A stretch of 64,000 nucleotides of DNA from Echinostoma caproni (GCA_900618425.1 UZAN01039462.1:67255-131254), one strand, 5' to 3'; shown: positions 1 through 12,354, numbered from the stretch's first letter. Numbers and translations: made by a program. The notes: a model not told the origin generated them from the sequence alone.

Positions 1-1649
1 ACTGCTAAAGAGACTACCTTTCAGTGTCCTTTTCATTTGGGGTAATGGATTTATTTTGTTGAAACCATATTCTAGGGATTGTTTGAAGTTTTTGTTGGCC
101 AACCGCTGCATGACCATGCCTTTGCATTTACTTTGGTATGTTCTCTGCATATCTGGCATGTGTGACAGAGTTGAAGCCCGACTATAAATTTTGATCTCCA
201 CATGAATCATTGGAGGCGACTAAGCGTATTACGGAATAGCAAAGAACAGTAAAAATCAATAAATTAGAATCTCAAATGGTGCCTGATATGTACGTGTGCT
301 TACCTTGTTCTTCCGTTGATCGCGCTAACCTGACTGATACCTCTACTAAATCATCATCATTTTTAAACGGTTCACAGGACAAAAGCTTTACTTTACTGCG
401 GTAGTAGCAAATCCCCCCCCCCCGGAACAANCAGTGATCGATGATACACAATAACTGAAATACTATGCACGATTTAAAAGCGAGTCATTGCGTTCGTTCG
501 TTTTTCAAACTGCCAATGTCATTTTAACCACACTAAAAGTCATATTGGCAAAGCCCTATGTGGATTCAGTTATCTCTTTACTGGATTTGATGCTATTTTA
601 CGTGATCTATAAGTAATAATTTGGTTACCTTTGAACTATTTTCATGCAAGATTGAATACAGTTGTCAATGGATTCACATTGACACTAATGCCAAGCAATA
701 CAGTAAAACTCTGAACTTTTGACTATTCAGATATATGCGAGTGATCTTATCGTGGTGCTGGTTAAGGAGAACTTGATGTCGGTTTTTTATTAGTTTGTCT
801 TGGTCGCATAACTCAGACGAAGATCAATTTAGGAGAGGTTGAGGTTACGTGGTCTATCAGTCGTTTCCCGGTAATTTCATCGGAAGCAACGTCGAAGTGG
901 AGATGATTGAAGCATAGGGATCAGAGTGACAAAACGTCAGTTGGAGTATGTCTAATTGTTTTCTATATCAGTCAAACTCTAGGTGAACTTATTAGTCCCG
1001 TTACTCATTCTGAGTTCCTCCTTTTGCGAACAGTTTATTTCGTTGTTCACGGCAATAATTTCATGGAAACATTATGTGGAACACTTATTTGATTACCAAT
1101 CACTCTTAAGGAAATTCCTGGGTGAGTGAACCATTGATAAGTGATCTATGAAAGGGAGCAATTGTCAATTCACCCATAATATGTACGGGTAACTTGTGTG
1201 GTACTGAGATGGCTTCAGTATGTGCAGTCCGCTTTCCTATTCGCTGAAACACTTCTAATCCAGTTCTGGAAATCTATGAGTTTTCCGACCAACTAAAACC
1301 AGTGAATCATATTGAATAATTTATTGGAATAACAACAACATAGCCAATTACTTTGTTCTTATGGTTTTACTTTAGGGCCGAGTGAAGCGCATTTTAACAC
1401 TCGAAGAACGAGAGCTGGGGAGCTATTATCAATGTTATTGGTCATCAAACAATGTGCTTATTTTCTCTCGTGGCTCTCGTGTGGTCCTCCGTATCATCAA
1501 ACAGACGACCAAATTGTCGCAGTGGTGTAGTATGCAGGACCGACCCTTGGTCTGAATCCACTCGAAACACCGGCAGCGGATTGACTCCAGTCAGAGTTCT
1601 TATACAATTAGCATCTTTACTAAAGGTCGCACAACCCTTGGCCACTCAC
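1..1649. other. no supported gene; low-complexity and ambiguous bases
   Basis: I see no convincing exon in most of this stretch. A run of C ends near 423, followed by an isolated N at 431. A short minus-strand open stretch at 1,445-1,645 lies just downstream of the exon candidate at 1,650-2,129 but in another frame. It could be the next piece of that gene after a frameshift, or chance. Confidence 0.5.
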
Positions 1650-2129
1650 CGAAGCTCTCAATCCACATGTAGAACACACTTCCCACAGCACGTTCTCAGT
1701 GGAGTGGGCTACCAAACGACTCGCAAGACAGGGAAAATACGAAATGTAGCTATGAGCTAAAAGATCCAGTGAAAGACATGCACACGGCTCACAGTCAAAT
1801 GAAAATTGCTTCGCCCGTGTCTTTTCTTCAGTAGATAAAGGCAAGTTCAATCGTCTCGACCATAGCCTCGGCCATAAGTGAACACGGAAATGTCCAACGC
1901 ACACAATTAGAAGGTGCCAGTCAAAGTATGTTGCAGTGCAGTTGAAATCCACATCAGAGGCCATTGCAATCAGATTCAAACCTTGTATAATATCGTGCAT
2001 AAATGAGTACTGACACCTGTCTACATTACCTACACCCAACCTCCCAGCTAAAATTGATGTTCCACAAGCAGTTAACACAATATTGCGATCAGCATCAAAC
2101 CTTTCAGTTTCTACCCATTTTAAAACAGG
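1650..2129 (-). CDS. candidate internal coding exon, 160 codons, unknown protein
   Basis: On the minus strand a polypyrimidine tract and acceptor (tttttcaactag) open a frame that stays clear for exactly 160 codons and meets a consensus donor (CG|GTGAGT). Both boundaries are phase 0. The peptide starts PVLKWVETERFDADRNIVL and continues with ACGTSILAGRLGVGN, HFRVHLWPRLW and a Cys-containing end, STENVLWEVCSTCGLRAS. The alternation of short hydrophobic strands is vaguely like a beta-propeller, but I cannot assign WD40 repeats. No start codon is implied. Flanking exons were not located. A second minus-strand open stretch (1,445-1,645) follows in a different frame, so this could also be a decayed gene. 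That it codes is likely from length and signals; its function is unknown. Confidence 0.42.
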
Positions 2130-4339
2130 CTAGTTGAAAAATGCAAACAATTGAGAATAAACCTAGCTTTATTGCGCCCAAAGATTGATGGGGTGCAGAA
2201 CCAAGAATATGCACTCAGTAGCATTTTTTAAGCTTAATCTTCTAAGGATGCCTTGGCGTTTGAGAGCATGAAGCATACCAAATTACTGTAACTCATTTTT
2301 GGGATGCCACGGTCAATGACGTGCTTTAGATGGAACGTTTCGTGCCCATCTTGGCAATGGGCAGTGTAGCTTCCCTCCGGATCAATAACCTACCCATATC
2401 GAATTTGGTAGACCAAGTTTCTGGTCTTTATCAGTCTTAATTGCAGTTGGCGTTTACTCCGACTAATTTTATTTAGTTAAAAAAAACAAATCCCCGCAGG
2501 ATTTTGCATGTTAAATGTGTATATCTGATTGTCCAGATTTTCTTCACATTCTGTTCTTTACCCAACACAAAGTGCACGTGATCTTTCCCCGTTGGTTTAA
2601 AGATTGTTGGTGATCATCCATGTTACAAATTCATTACAACTCGGAGTTCAAACTGAAACACGAACGAAGGCGTAGCTAGACAGAGTGGCGCACTTCGCGG
2701 ATTGTATACTACAACCTATGCAAGCAGGAATTTGGAATTACGATCGAGGCTTAGACCCAGCATGCTCAAAATGGTGCTGTGCAACTTTTGATTTCACGTT
2801 ACCAGTTACAGTCATCATGAAGAAACTGAATAAACTCTTCATCCCTGTTTATCATTCATTCAAAGGATATATCGTGAAGTTTTCTTTAGATTTTCCACTG
2901 AAGAATGGTGCATTTTCTGCAAATGAATATTTTTCATATGTCTGGACGTGAAAGTTGATTCACGCATTTAGATAACTCTTTGTACATTTGGCTATAGGAA
3001 CTTTGTTTTGCCTTCATCAGATTCGGATTAAGTCACTTTCATTGAGAATGAATCAGGCGACATTTGTCGTTATTCTCTAAAGATGAAATGGATAAAGGAG
3101 ACATTGCTTCAAAACTCAGGCAGTCGTTTGAAACAGTTATTAAGATCCTCTAGTTTACCTATGTTTCCTTTCCAATGAAGCTTGATTCACAGAAAATCGC
3201 ACGACCAAAAATCGTCATCACATTTATACGATAGTCATCATCCTAATTAATGATTACCCAACTCATATTCAGTCAATATCATGTGACAAACGACCTTGGT
3301 TGCAGTGCGGAATAGACCAGAAATGAACAATAATACTGTCATCAAATTGGAATTGTCCACTGCAGTACACCATCCCAAAATTTATCATGATACATTCAGT
3401 GTACGCCAAGGGGAAATTGATTATTAATCCTCGGCCCACCACAGGTGACCAGTACTTTCGACTCTGATCGCCTTGATTTTTCTTATGGAAACGAATGAAT
3501 TTTAATCTCGCGTGACTGAGCAACGCATAAAATATGAAACCTGCTTCTCCCTAAACCATCGTATGGGGAGAGAGGGTTTGTTTGCGCAAAAAATACAGTG
3601 TGGGTGAGTCGATCGGCCGAGAACGGAGAAAACTGTTTTCGACTAGTTAACCCCAATTCAGAGTTTTGCCCAATGGGTTGATCGTTTCAAAAATGAAAAT
3701 AATATTTATTTTGATTACATGTAAACGTTGATTCAAAGGGACAAGCAAAATAAAATCGTTGCCTGTCTGACGTGATATTTGTTCCTATAGTTTTGGAAAC
3801 TATTTGGAAATAAAAACGCATCTGTGAAAATATCACGCACGACTTTGTCCTGCACAAAATCATGATAAATGCTTGTGGAGCAACTACTGCCCATAGAGGA
3901 AACGTCTACAGATAGGCGTAAATGTATTCAAGTTTGAATTCAACGGTGTTTATTGCACACATAGTAATTAGTCCTGCGAGGGAAAACTAACTAATGTATC
4001 CTTTGTGGAAATTCTGTGACGGACGATAAGGGTGTTATTTGTTTTCGATGCTTCGAATCGCAATCGATTTGCATGCAACAAATGCTAAACAGTAAACATG
4101 TGAGGTCTGGGTAGGTCGTTCTCACTCCCTTGCTGCCATGTTACTCACATAGTGAAGCATAAATCGGACCCTACTGTCAGTGAAAGGTTTATAGTAATGA
4201 CACGCAGTGTGTCGCTACACATTTGTTATGACGTTTGCTCTTCCTATGTGGAAGCTATCTTTTTGGGTTATTAGCTCAACTCACTCGGAAACAACGATGA
4301 AAGTTCGTGGGCCCGTTAACCAATTGGAACCGTTTGTTC
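2130..4339. other. no recognisable feature
   Basis: AT-rich non-coding sequence. Short open stretches on both strands (for example 2,685-2,951 plus and 3,269-3,523 minus) lack convincing splice signals and resemble no family I know. Confidence 0.4.
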
Positions 4340-4357
4340 AGTCCAATCGGAACTGAT

Positions 4358-4894
4358 ATTCCGAGGTTGTGGAGATTGCCAAAAGTACACAAAGACGGAG
4401 TACCATTACGATCAATTTTGGATATGTGCAACTCACCACGATAATCCCGTGGTAAAAGGATTGACCAAATTATTAGAACACATTCGAGTTGGGGTCATAG
4501 AACACAGTGCGAAATATACATTTGCTTTTGTGAACCAGCTTCGTGACATGAACTTGGTTTACCGATCAATGCTCTCGCCGGACGTCAACTCATTGTTCAC
4601 GAAAGCTCCCTTTAGCGAGACGATTGAATACCTGTGCAGTTATTTACAAATCAGTATTGCGGAACCCAGCCTCCGTTTGGATGACCTAAAACAACTGCTT
4701 CAGTTCAGTTCAAGTTTTATGGTCGATAAAATGATGGCCTGTCATGGGGTCTTCATGAAAACCGCTTTTCATAGACCTATTCATGGAAAAACTTGAAAAC
4801 ACTCAATTACACTCATCCATTGAAAACTATTTGCTCCACAAACGGTACATAGATGACATTTACTGTGTAATCATCGCAACATGGAACACAAAAT
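4358..4894 (+). pseudogene. PLE reverse transcriptase remnant
   Basis: Recognisable PLE blocks appear in order although frames change. First comes RLWRLPKVHKDGVPLRSILD with MCNSP (4,358-4,440), the conserved PLE 'LPKVHK...RPI...' block. A frame shift near 4,443 leads into VVKGLTKLLEHIR. Then DVNSLFTKAPFSETIEYL gives the motif-A aspartate region. A further shift near 4,760 leads into IDLFMEKLENTQLH and finally HKRYIDDIYCVI (4,837-4,872), the catalytic motif C with both aspartates kept. The motif-B region between (near 4,735-4,770) is scrambled. Stops and at least two frameshifts make it non-functional. Confidence 0.85.
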
Positions 4895-4917
4895 AAATAT
4901 GATATTTACTTTATAAA

Positions 4918-5700
4918 TTGTTTACAAATTGTTTTTTTCTAAACGTCTGCATCAACCATAGACCAGATGGTTCGGTGAGACGTTCCATGCGGAGAAAGAC
5001 AACTTGGAAAGATCAATACATCAATTTCCGAAGCTTTGTGCCCTTTAAGACAAAAAGGATCCTGGTTCGTTGCCCAGCTGAGAGGACAAAAGCGATCTGC
5101 AAAGCTCTGTGCTATGATATCCGGAACGCTTGGTCAAAAAAAAGAATCCGTGTACGGAGAACTCTTTACAAAACGACAAGGTTAGGAAAAGAATCCATGT
5201 ACATTTCCTCGTCGTTCAAGTAGGGACACATCAGCTGAAATAATGCAAAGAAGATTATCCGATACAACCGACAAGGCTTTCTATGCATCGTGTGTTGTTC
5301 CCATTCAAGCCAACTGTGTGTTTTCTATTAAAAGATAAAGTTCCAGACTCTGCAGATATATTCTGTGTATACTTCTTTACTTGTTGCTGTGGAACAACGT
5401 ACATGGGCCGCACGGTCACTTGATTGCCGGAACAGATTCGTAAGCAGCCTAGGGCGTGGCTCTACACTCACCAGTCCAATGTCTTCTCATCTAACCGGAA
5501 CAAATCATATTGTGGACGTGTTCGGGGCGATTATCGAGGTAGGTTCGCTGTCTGATGTTAGCCACAGCAGACGCGGTGGACATTCGTCTGCACAACCCCT
5601 CCCCGCCCCTTCTGTGTGTCCCAAAACAATTTTGCAAGGGCGAAGGCTTCCCTGGCCCAGCCATCTTCAAACGTCGTATCACGAGTTATCTCGGTTAACG
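4918..5700 (+). pseudogene. PLE linker and GIY-YIG endonuclease remnant
   Basis: The first open part (to about 5,220) matches the PLE post-RT linker: DGSVRRSMRRKTTWKDQYIN, then FRSFVPFKTKRILVRCPAER. After stops, 5,364-5,417 reads CVYFFTCCCGTTYMGRT in one frame, the Cys-rich GIY-YIG nuclease start typical of PLEs, where the first Y and the Y-x-G-R-T block are the signature. The C-terminal part beyond about 5,480 is degraded. This remnant lies directly downstream of the RT remnant on the same strand. Confidence 0.8.
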
Positions 5701-5720
5701 GATGAGTGGACAAATGACTA

Positions 5721-6491
5721 TGCAATCACGTTGAGTCCGATTTTCGGTCTCATGTGCAATCCTTTTTAGTAATCTGTGATGTGGCGTGTTTTTATCTATT
5801 TTCTCAAAACAATTTTACTCTCAAGTAGAGAAGTATATTGAGACGTATTGGAGTGAATACGAATCTCTGAAAACGAGCCTGTTCTCTACTTTACTGTTTT
5901 GTTTGAAATAGCTGGCTTGTTTATTAGATTACTAAGAGTTCGCGGAACATTGAAGTTGAATTTGTCTTGACGTAAAGTACCAAATTAAAAGTGCTTTCAA
6001 ATGGCTAAACAAATGCATATTTACCATTAAATGCGATTCTCGAAGCCGTGTTTACAGGAGTAACTAACTGTTACTACGATGGATGGCATGAAATAATCGA
6101 CTGTTTCTTTCTAATTTTGAAGCAGTTTAACAGAAAAACAAGATTTCATTAAGCGTATTAGTGTGGAAATTAAATATAATGGGACATTTTCGATAACAGA
6201 AAAGTAATACACGCAGCTTCGATCAAGGCTCTCTCTCACGATTACCAAACGCTGCACCAGAAACGTGATGCTATGAAACTTATTTGAATTTTGGATACAT
6301 ATCTCTTTTTGTTGTCCTTGCTGAATTCGAGAGGAATTCGGAGGTTTTTCGGATTACGAATTTGTTCTAAATTACAACTGGCATGAATTAGATCCATTCA
6401 AACTTATTCGCTCAGTCGTTCCGCTTTCGGGAACGGGCGTGCCATTAATTGAGTAACACGCTCGAGTGGATCCGGATTGAGGAGTTCTATT
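5721..6491. other. no recognisable feature
   Basis: AT-rich, no convincing exon or repeat family member seen. Confidence 0.4.
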
Positions 6492-6866
6492 TTAGACCAG
6501 TTCGGATGCGTTTCCTGGGTTTTCCAAAGGAGCTGATCTATCTACTCGATCATCGTTGACAGGTAATTCACGAGCAAACAGTGGCTGTATCACACGGACG
6601 TTTTCCGATAATGACATTTTCTGCGGGTCCCAAGCGAGTTCTTTATTAAGAATGGGGGCATTGTTTTTGTACATATGGGCCGAACAATCGTGAGTTACCG
6701 TTTGTGACACATTTTCCCTTTGTTCCACGGCGTACAGAGCCAAAGGAAACCGGCTGAGTGGAGGTGATAATAGTGGTTCTTGGAAGAGTTCTTTCAGCTT
6801 GATGTAATGTGGACTTAAATTGATTTTGAAATGTTTCGTAAAGGAACATGAACTGAATTCATACAG
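6492..6866 (-). CDS. candidate terminal coding exon, unknown protein
   Basis: On the minus strand a pyrimidine-rich stretch (cttgttgttctttctcc) precedes an acceptor ending cgag. The frame is then open for 124 codons to a TAA at 6,492-6,494. The peptide begins LYEFSSCSFTKHFKINLSPH, has a Pro/Leu-rich middle (QEPLLSPPLSRFPLALY) and an acidic, polar C-terminus ending ENPGNASELV. An ATG four codons upstream of the acceptor would also allow a 128-residue single-exon reading. Composition is gene-like rather than repeat-like. No family is recognised and no poly(A) signal was found immediately downstream, so this is an exon candidate only. Confidence 0.35.
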   Translation of the reverse strand: MYEFSSCSFTKHFKINLSPHYIKLKELFQEPLLSPPLSRFPLALYAVEQRENVSQTVTHDCSAHMYKNNAPILNKELAWDPQKMSLSENVRVIQPLFARELPVNDDRVDRSAPLENPGNASELV

Positions 6867-9619
6867 CTCGAAGCACATGGAGAAAGAACAACAAGTAGTG
6901 TCATTATTTATCCTAGATTTCTAATTTGATGGCNTTTGATGGCTCGAAACGTGCCTATATTTACGAATCTTCCAGAGTAGTAGAGAGTAGAGTAGAAGAA
7001 GAACTGCGAAATCTTGAGGGAAATAATTTATTAAGTTATCCACACCCCATAACAGTTTACACTCTAAAACTCTCTACCAAAACAGTTCTTGGAGTTTGGA
7101 TCATGATTCAAGTTACTTCAACCCTATTTTTCTCTAAGCAATATGCATTAGAAATAAATGGAAACGCATGTGTCACATCCATACAAAAATGACAGGATTG
7201 GTTATTTGCATTGTAAATTATGTTAATCAAACTCCGCGTATTACAAATTGGGAACTATAATTAAAAATATTGATTTAAGCAAATGACGAATAGTCTTGGA
7301 AAAATGCTTTTGACTTGTTTGTCGTCAAACATTTTGCTCTCCCTTACATATTTTTCCAGTGCACTGTGAATAAATTTGTCAAGGAAACCGCAATTTTCGG
7401 AACGATTTGTTTTGAGAGTAAGATATGTTTTTCGTACATCCGTGCAACAGAGATGGCACAAAGATGTGTGCCGTTGTCATTGTTGAACGTGTATGGGTCT
7501 CAAGAAGTTAGAGGTCGGGAGAACCCACATGTTGATTTATGATCTCTGGCAAAATGCATCAGTCAGTCGCAGAACTCGAACTGTGGCCCTCGTGGATGAT
7601 CGTGAAACAAACATTTGAGGCCAAGTGGGGAATAGTGAACACCGTGTTACATTCATTTACCTATGAGATCAATCAGTCTCATCGTCAGCTCAGGGGCTAA
7701 GACTCCGTCAACCGACAGATCCCGGTTTGTATGTTTGAGGAAGAATACAAATTGCTACCAAGTACCACCCCCTATTGAACACCATACCATTTGTCTTCCA
7801 AACTCAAATTCGTTTCCTGTGGTTACCCATGGTGACTTAGTTCATATACGATGTGATACTGCTCCATTGAATGTTTAGCTGATGAACTTTCAATCTGGTT
7901 TTTCTTGTTTTTTAATGGAGGACATTTTTGAGTAACCCGTAAAGAACAGTATATGGGGTTTCATTACCATAAATGTTGGTAGAAACACGGATTTTCCTGC
8001 AGATTGACCGTAAAGATCACTAACTAGTCGATCAGGTGTCTTGGAATAAAAATAGACGGCAATAAACCCAATGGTAAGTTGTAAGATTATCAATTCCTAA
8101 TTTAAAATCGATCTGTGGCGACTGGTTACAGGGATAGTTTGACACCCGTCATCTACATGTAGGTAGACGTATATTTATTAAATAATAGTGAAACGTGCTA
8201 CACAGTCTAACGGTAGGTAGAGAAAAAGTACTTCAGAAAATGGCATATTCAACAGTCCGGGAGCTAACGGTATTGTCTCAGACAAAAGCGTAGCCTATCC
8301 CGTAACTTTAGGAATGGTATTCCCAATTCGGTCGTCTCCACTTGCCGATCAAGGATGCACCATCGGATGGCTACAAACTAGGTCAGAAACAGACGATCTC
8401 TACTAATAGTTCGGCTTAATTTCATATTTGTTCCCTTTTGGCTCAGAATCACTTTTCTCGTCATTAAGTCCCCCTCCCGTCGAAAACCCATAACCTTTTT
8501 GTCCATCTTTTACGGGACCAGAGCAGAGGTTGCATAGAGGGGCACTAATTTCCTAATGGGTGTGTGAATATGGATAAGCATTTCATTTGAATAAAAGCCT
8601 ACCCCGAGGGCTCACATACAGTTCACTCACTTATGGGGAGATCAAAAAGGGAACATTTTTCATCCCATCGCAGCCAACAGCCCGAATAGCTCTCAACGCA
8701 GTTCTCTCGCTCAAAGTTTCTTTTTAATTCGCGGAATCAACACTCAGCCCAATAGGAATGCTCAAATTCTCCACTGGTCTAGTTGGTTCAAAATGCAATT
8801 TTCCTGATTGCCCTACTGATGATTTATTCTTGGTGCAACCTGATCTGTATGAAGCCCAGTGCACTGTTTCTTTGCGTTCGTTCTGATTTTTCATGACTGC
8901 TGAACACATCAATGATCTCTATGTTCAACGGTTTTTTTTCTTCTAAGTGTCTAAAACCCAGAATATCACGAAATATATGATACTATATATATTGAATGTG
9001 ATACATTTTAAGACCATGTGACACATTAGGAAAACCGAAGCCACTCATTGCTCTCGGGATCTATTATACCGATTGGCTCGCACACATGGAAATTGAAATT
9101 TGCAACTGCATGCTTGGCAAGGTGATTGCCCTGTACACCAACGACGAAATAGCAACCACTTCAATGCAGCCTAATGCGTTTCACAGCAATATTTTCTCCT
9201 CCCCCCTCAATAACTTGGTTTTTGATTTAACCAAAAAATCCGTTTTTCTTTCTAGATCTGTGAAACGCCCTTATTTTATACCGGAAAATTATGCACTTTT
9301 TCTGCATTTACTTTGGAAAAGAAAGACTCCTTGCTCTAATTGAAAGATATCCTCCGGGAAATATTCATTTTTGAGGTTCGTTCATTCACTGGTTGGTTGA
9401 ATGATTGTTTGATAATTCGAACCAAATCGGCATATTGGAAATGATAAAAGTGATAGATGTATAACTAAACCTAATTATTCCAGCAGATGACATATCGCTA
9501 AAAGGTATTGCACAATTCTGTACACGTAATTAGTCAGTCTTTCTTTGAGAGAATATTCCATACGAGGCAGTTTCTGTGCATCTAAGGTTCATATAAAATT
9601 TGTTTCACATTTGAAGGTT
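6867..9619. other. no supported gene; weak open stretches
   Basis: An isolated N at 6,934 sits between two copies of tttgatggc (see findings). Short open stretches such as 9,086-9,343 on the plus strand start with ATG (MEIEICNCMLGKV...) but have no splice or family support. A minus-strand donor-like site at 7,347 (TAT|GTAAGG) follows an open frame, but no acceptor exists upstream of it, so it was not called. Confidence 0.35.
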
Positions 9620-9905
9620 GATCATGCATTTGGGACGCTGCAGTTGCTTTGTGGTTCAGTCGCTGCCACTGGTTGCTCAAGGACCCCATGGTTCGAGATT
9701 CGAGCCCCGCCACGGCCAGCTTTGCTCTAATCCATTTAAGTACCACTCCAAACATAGCAGGTATTTATTGGGTTCACCAGCCCACGTCCCGGGGATAACG
9801 TTACCGGTTTCCATCAGTGAACATCCGTTCTTCATGACAATATGGTTTTCCTCCTCTACCGTTAATCACACCGATGCGTGTAATAAAAAGGTGTACCCGG
9901 AGTGT
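9620..9905 (+). repeat. tRNA-derived SINE, family B, copy 1
   Basis: The left part has pol III promoter-like boxes: tggttcagtcg (A-box-like) and gattcgagccccg (B-box-like). The right part (ggttcacc ... cccggggataacgttaccgg ... tcagtgaaca) matches, with scattered differences, the reverse complement of 12,355-12,550. Two diverged copies in opposite orientation plus tRNA-like boxes make a SINE the best reading. I cannot name the family. Confidence 0.65.
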
Positions 9906-11278
9906 CTCAAAATTAAGACACATTATTGGTTTTCGAGTTCGAGATGATTACGTCCAGAAATGGTCATAAACAAATCTTTATTTCACTTTTGCATTATCGG
10001 TTTATCAAATCTCATATACATACATATACCGTATGTATATGTATGTACATGTATATACCATTGTGTAATATGTTGCACACTTCAGCCAAAGTTTACTTAT
10101 TCAGTTCGAATGTTCTCTGTCACATGATCGGACATGCCTGCTCAAACTAATTCTGTTTGTTATGTCAAAATATAAGATTAGCAATAACTGATCTTTATAT
10201 GATTGGTTCTCGGCAGATCTGTACGAAGTGCAGTGTATCTTTCGTTTCGTGGTGAATGTGCTACGTACAGGGGATTTATTCACTATAACAATGTCCTCAT
10301 ACGATACGTGGTACAAGTGTTATAAATCCACAAGACGATGCTGAGACGAGGATATTCATTAAATCGGAATAACGGTCAGGTTCGGTAAATTTACATGCAC
10401 TCAACAAAATGTCTGATTTGGAACGAGTGTTCAGAATTCCCACACGCACAAAGGATAGTCAATGGAATGGTACAACAGTAGATGCGCATATCTTTAAGTT
10501 GCTTTAATCAACACAGTATTTTGCTTTAACAGGTCTTGTTCATTTGTGACCGTGAAAACAAGCCGCCAATCGCGTGCTTTTGCAGATTACTCACAAATGC
10601 GAGTAGCTGGGCACAGCTACTCTGATCAAACGGCCGTTCCTGGTTTGCAATGTTGTCAATCACTCCGCAAGTGGTCTTCCAGTTAGCGCAGAGATCGTCG
10701 GGTAGGGGGCTTAACGTTCATCACCTTAACGGGTAAAATCGCTTACAGCCGAGAGCTTAACGGAAGAGGATGGAACCTTTCGCTGACTTATCACAAACTA
10801 AGGAATACCATAGACGTTGCTTAAAATCCAGAGATAAATTTTCATTTGAGCCCAGTCTTAGATTCCAGCTAGAATTTAGGTCAGTCGGCAACATTGTGGC
10901 AACTGAACTAGGTCATGTTAAAAAACCGGACGGATTTTCCTAGAACCGTGGTCTATTGATTACTGGGTGTACACTAATCACTAACAATTTCTTGTACCCC
11001 GGCCACCTGTAGTAGTTGTAGTACGCACTGATCGCGAAATACGAATCACATATCAAAAATCACGGACGCCAAGTAAGCATTGAATCACACTGGTATTAGC
11101 ACGACAATATTCTACGTAACCGAGACGCAAGGATTATGCCACAAGAATATAAGTTTATTTATTGAAAGAAATCATGGAGTTTGAATAATATGTACAAATC
11201 AAGTCCATTGGTCATTCCAGCCTCTACCAATCGCGTGCTAGTATTTCTGGTTCAGCTTCTATCTGAGCTGCAGGGCTT
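9906..11278. other. no gene seen; short AT palindrome
   Basis: Apart from an alternating T-A/C-A/G-T palindrome near 10,017-10,047 nothing is recognisable. Confidence 0.4.
10017..10047. repeat. short inverted repeat in alternating purine-pyrimidine tract
   Basis: Arms 10,017-10,029 and 10,035-10,047 are perfect 13-base reverse complements around a 5-base loop, inside a longer (TA/TG/CA) tract. It may extrude a hairpin; it is probably a decayed microsatellite. Confidence 0.5.
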
Positions 11279-11440
11279 CTAATTGGTTGGTATGATCGGC
11301 CTATGGTATGAAGTCCATAAGCTGTAACACACTGACGTCACCTGGGAAGCTTGATTCATCACAGTTGTCCCAAAACTGTAACGTATCGCTCCGTGGTATG
11401 CGTCATCTGGAAGGCTAGGATCAATAAACCACCGCTGAAC
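11279..11440 (-). repeat. dispersed repeat, family E, minus-strand copy
   Basis: Read on the minus strand this gives an open stretch with IDPSLPDDAYHGAIRYSFG then TTVMNQASQVTS. The same translated pattern (CDPSLRDNASHGATPYSFW, TTVVTQSSKLIS) is encoded on the plus strand at 13,771-13,895, and the DNA is clearly alignable. It is therefore a repeated sequence, not a unique gene. The identity of the parent element is unknown. Confidence 0.6.
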
Positions 11441-12354
11441 ACTACAATCCCTTATTTCGAATGTTCGGTCGAGCGAACAAAAGTCTAGAATATGTGCAAC
11501 TGAAAAAGCCGAAAACACGCGTGAGAGGCGATGAGCGATTGGGTTTTGTTTATTTGATCTGTATGGTACAAACAAGAGACTGAGTATACACTCGTTCAAT
11601 TTACCAAACGAGAACCAATTTCCTCCGTTTCGTTTAGTTGATGCACCATTTGCGAAGTAGCAATTCAATTCAACCTCTGAATAATTCAGTTGCTTAGCTG
11701 TTCAGAGGCAAAAAAACCACTAGGCAGCAAGCAGTCCACAGTTTCATTTGGAACGTGTTCGATAGATCACATCAATGCGTCAGGCGCGCGAGATCTGTTA
11801 ACTCAAAATTCATTTGGTTTTGCTTGATTGCAAACATGAGTAGATTCCCAATGATGTTCTATGTATCTATGTGTGACATTCATAGGAGCAAAGAAACCGA
11901 AAGTATATGCTGTGCAGCTCATTCCCGGGTGATTTGACGCGTGCTCAAATGTCCTAGCGTCGGTTCAAATAGATATGAATTGTCTGATGAGAGATAAGTT
12001 TTTGCGCGATCAAACACAAAATAAATATATAACAGATTTTCACATAATTCAGAAATCTAAAACTGAACAGAGACATAACCTTATCACAAACCTCTGATCC
12101 CCTATGTAAGCTTTGCTAATCAAGACTATTTTGGATTGTTCTTTTGTGGATGGACAAAGTAGCAATGAAGAAATTCAAACTCCTGTCGCAATGATATATT
12201 CTTTACAGGAAAAAGTATTGACTTCACTATAGAACACCATTCTTGCAGTAACTTAGTTTGAGAATATAGACGAACACATGTAGTTTTACTATTTGTTGTT
12301 TAATCTCCAGGATCATTGAAAATCATTGATCGAGATGATGTTGTAAGGCATAAT

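Larger units (their letters stand above)
4340..5720 (+). mobile_element. Penelope-like retroelement (PLE), decayed copy
   Basis: This carries the two hallmark domains of a Penelope-like element in the right order: a PLE reverse transcriptase followed by a linker and a GIY-YIG endonuclease. The reading frame is broken by several shifts and stops, so it is a dead copy. Neither terminal repeats nor a target-site duplication could be seen, so the outer limits are approximate. PLEs with this architecture are known from schistosomes and other flatworms. Confidence 0.85.

Noticed and set aside
1452..1760. 102-codon plus-strand open frame
   Set aside because: It is the antisense shadow of the better-supported minus-strand exon at 1,650-2,129 and its downstream stretch.
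7261..7461. Minus-strand open stretch ending at a good donor (TAT|GTAAGG at 7,348)
   Set aside because: No AG acceptor exists between the upstream stop and the coding part except one that leaves a 16-base exon, and there is no start codon, so no exon can be defined.
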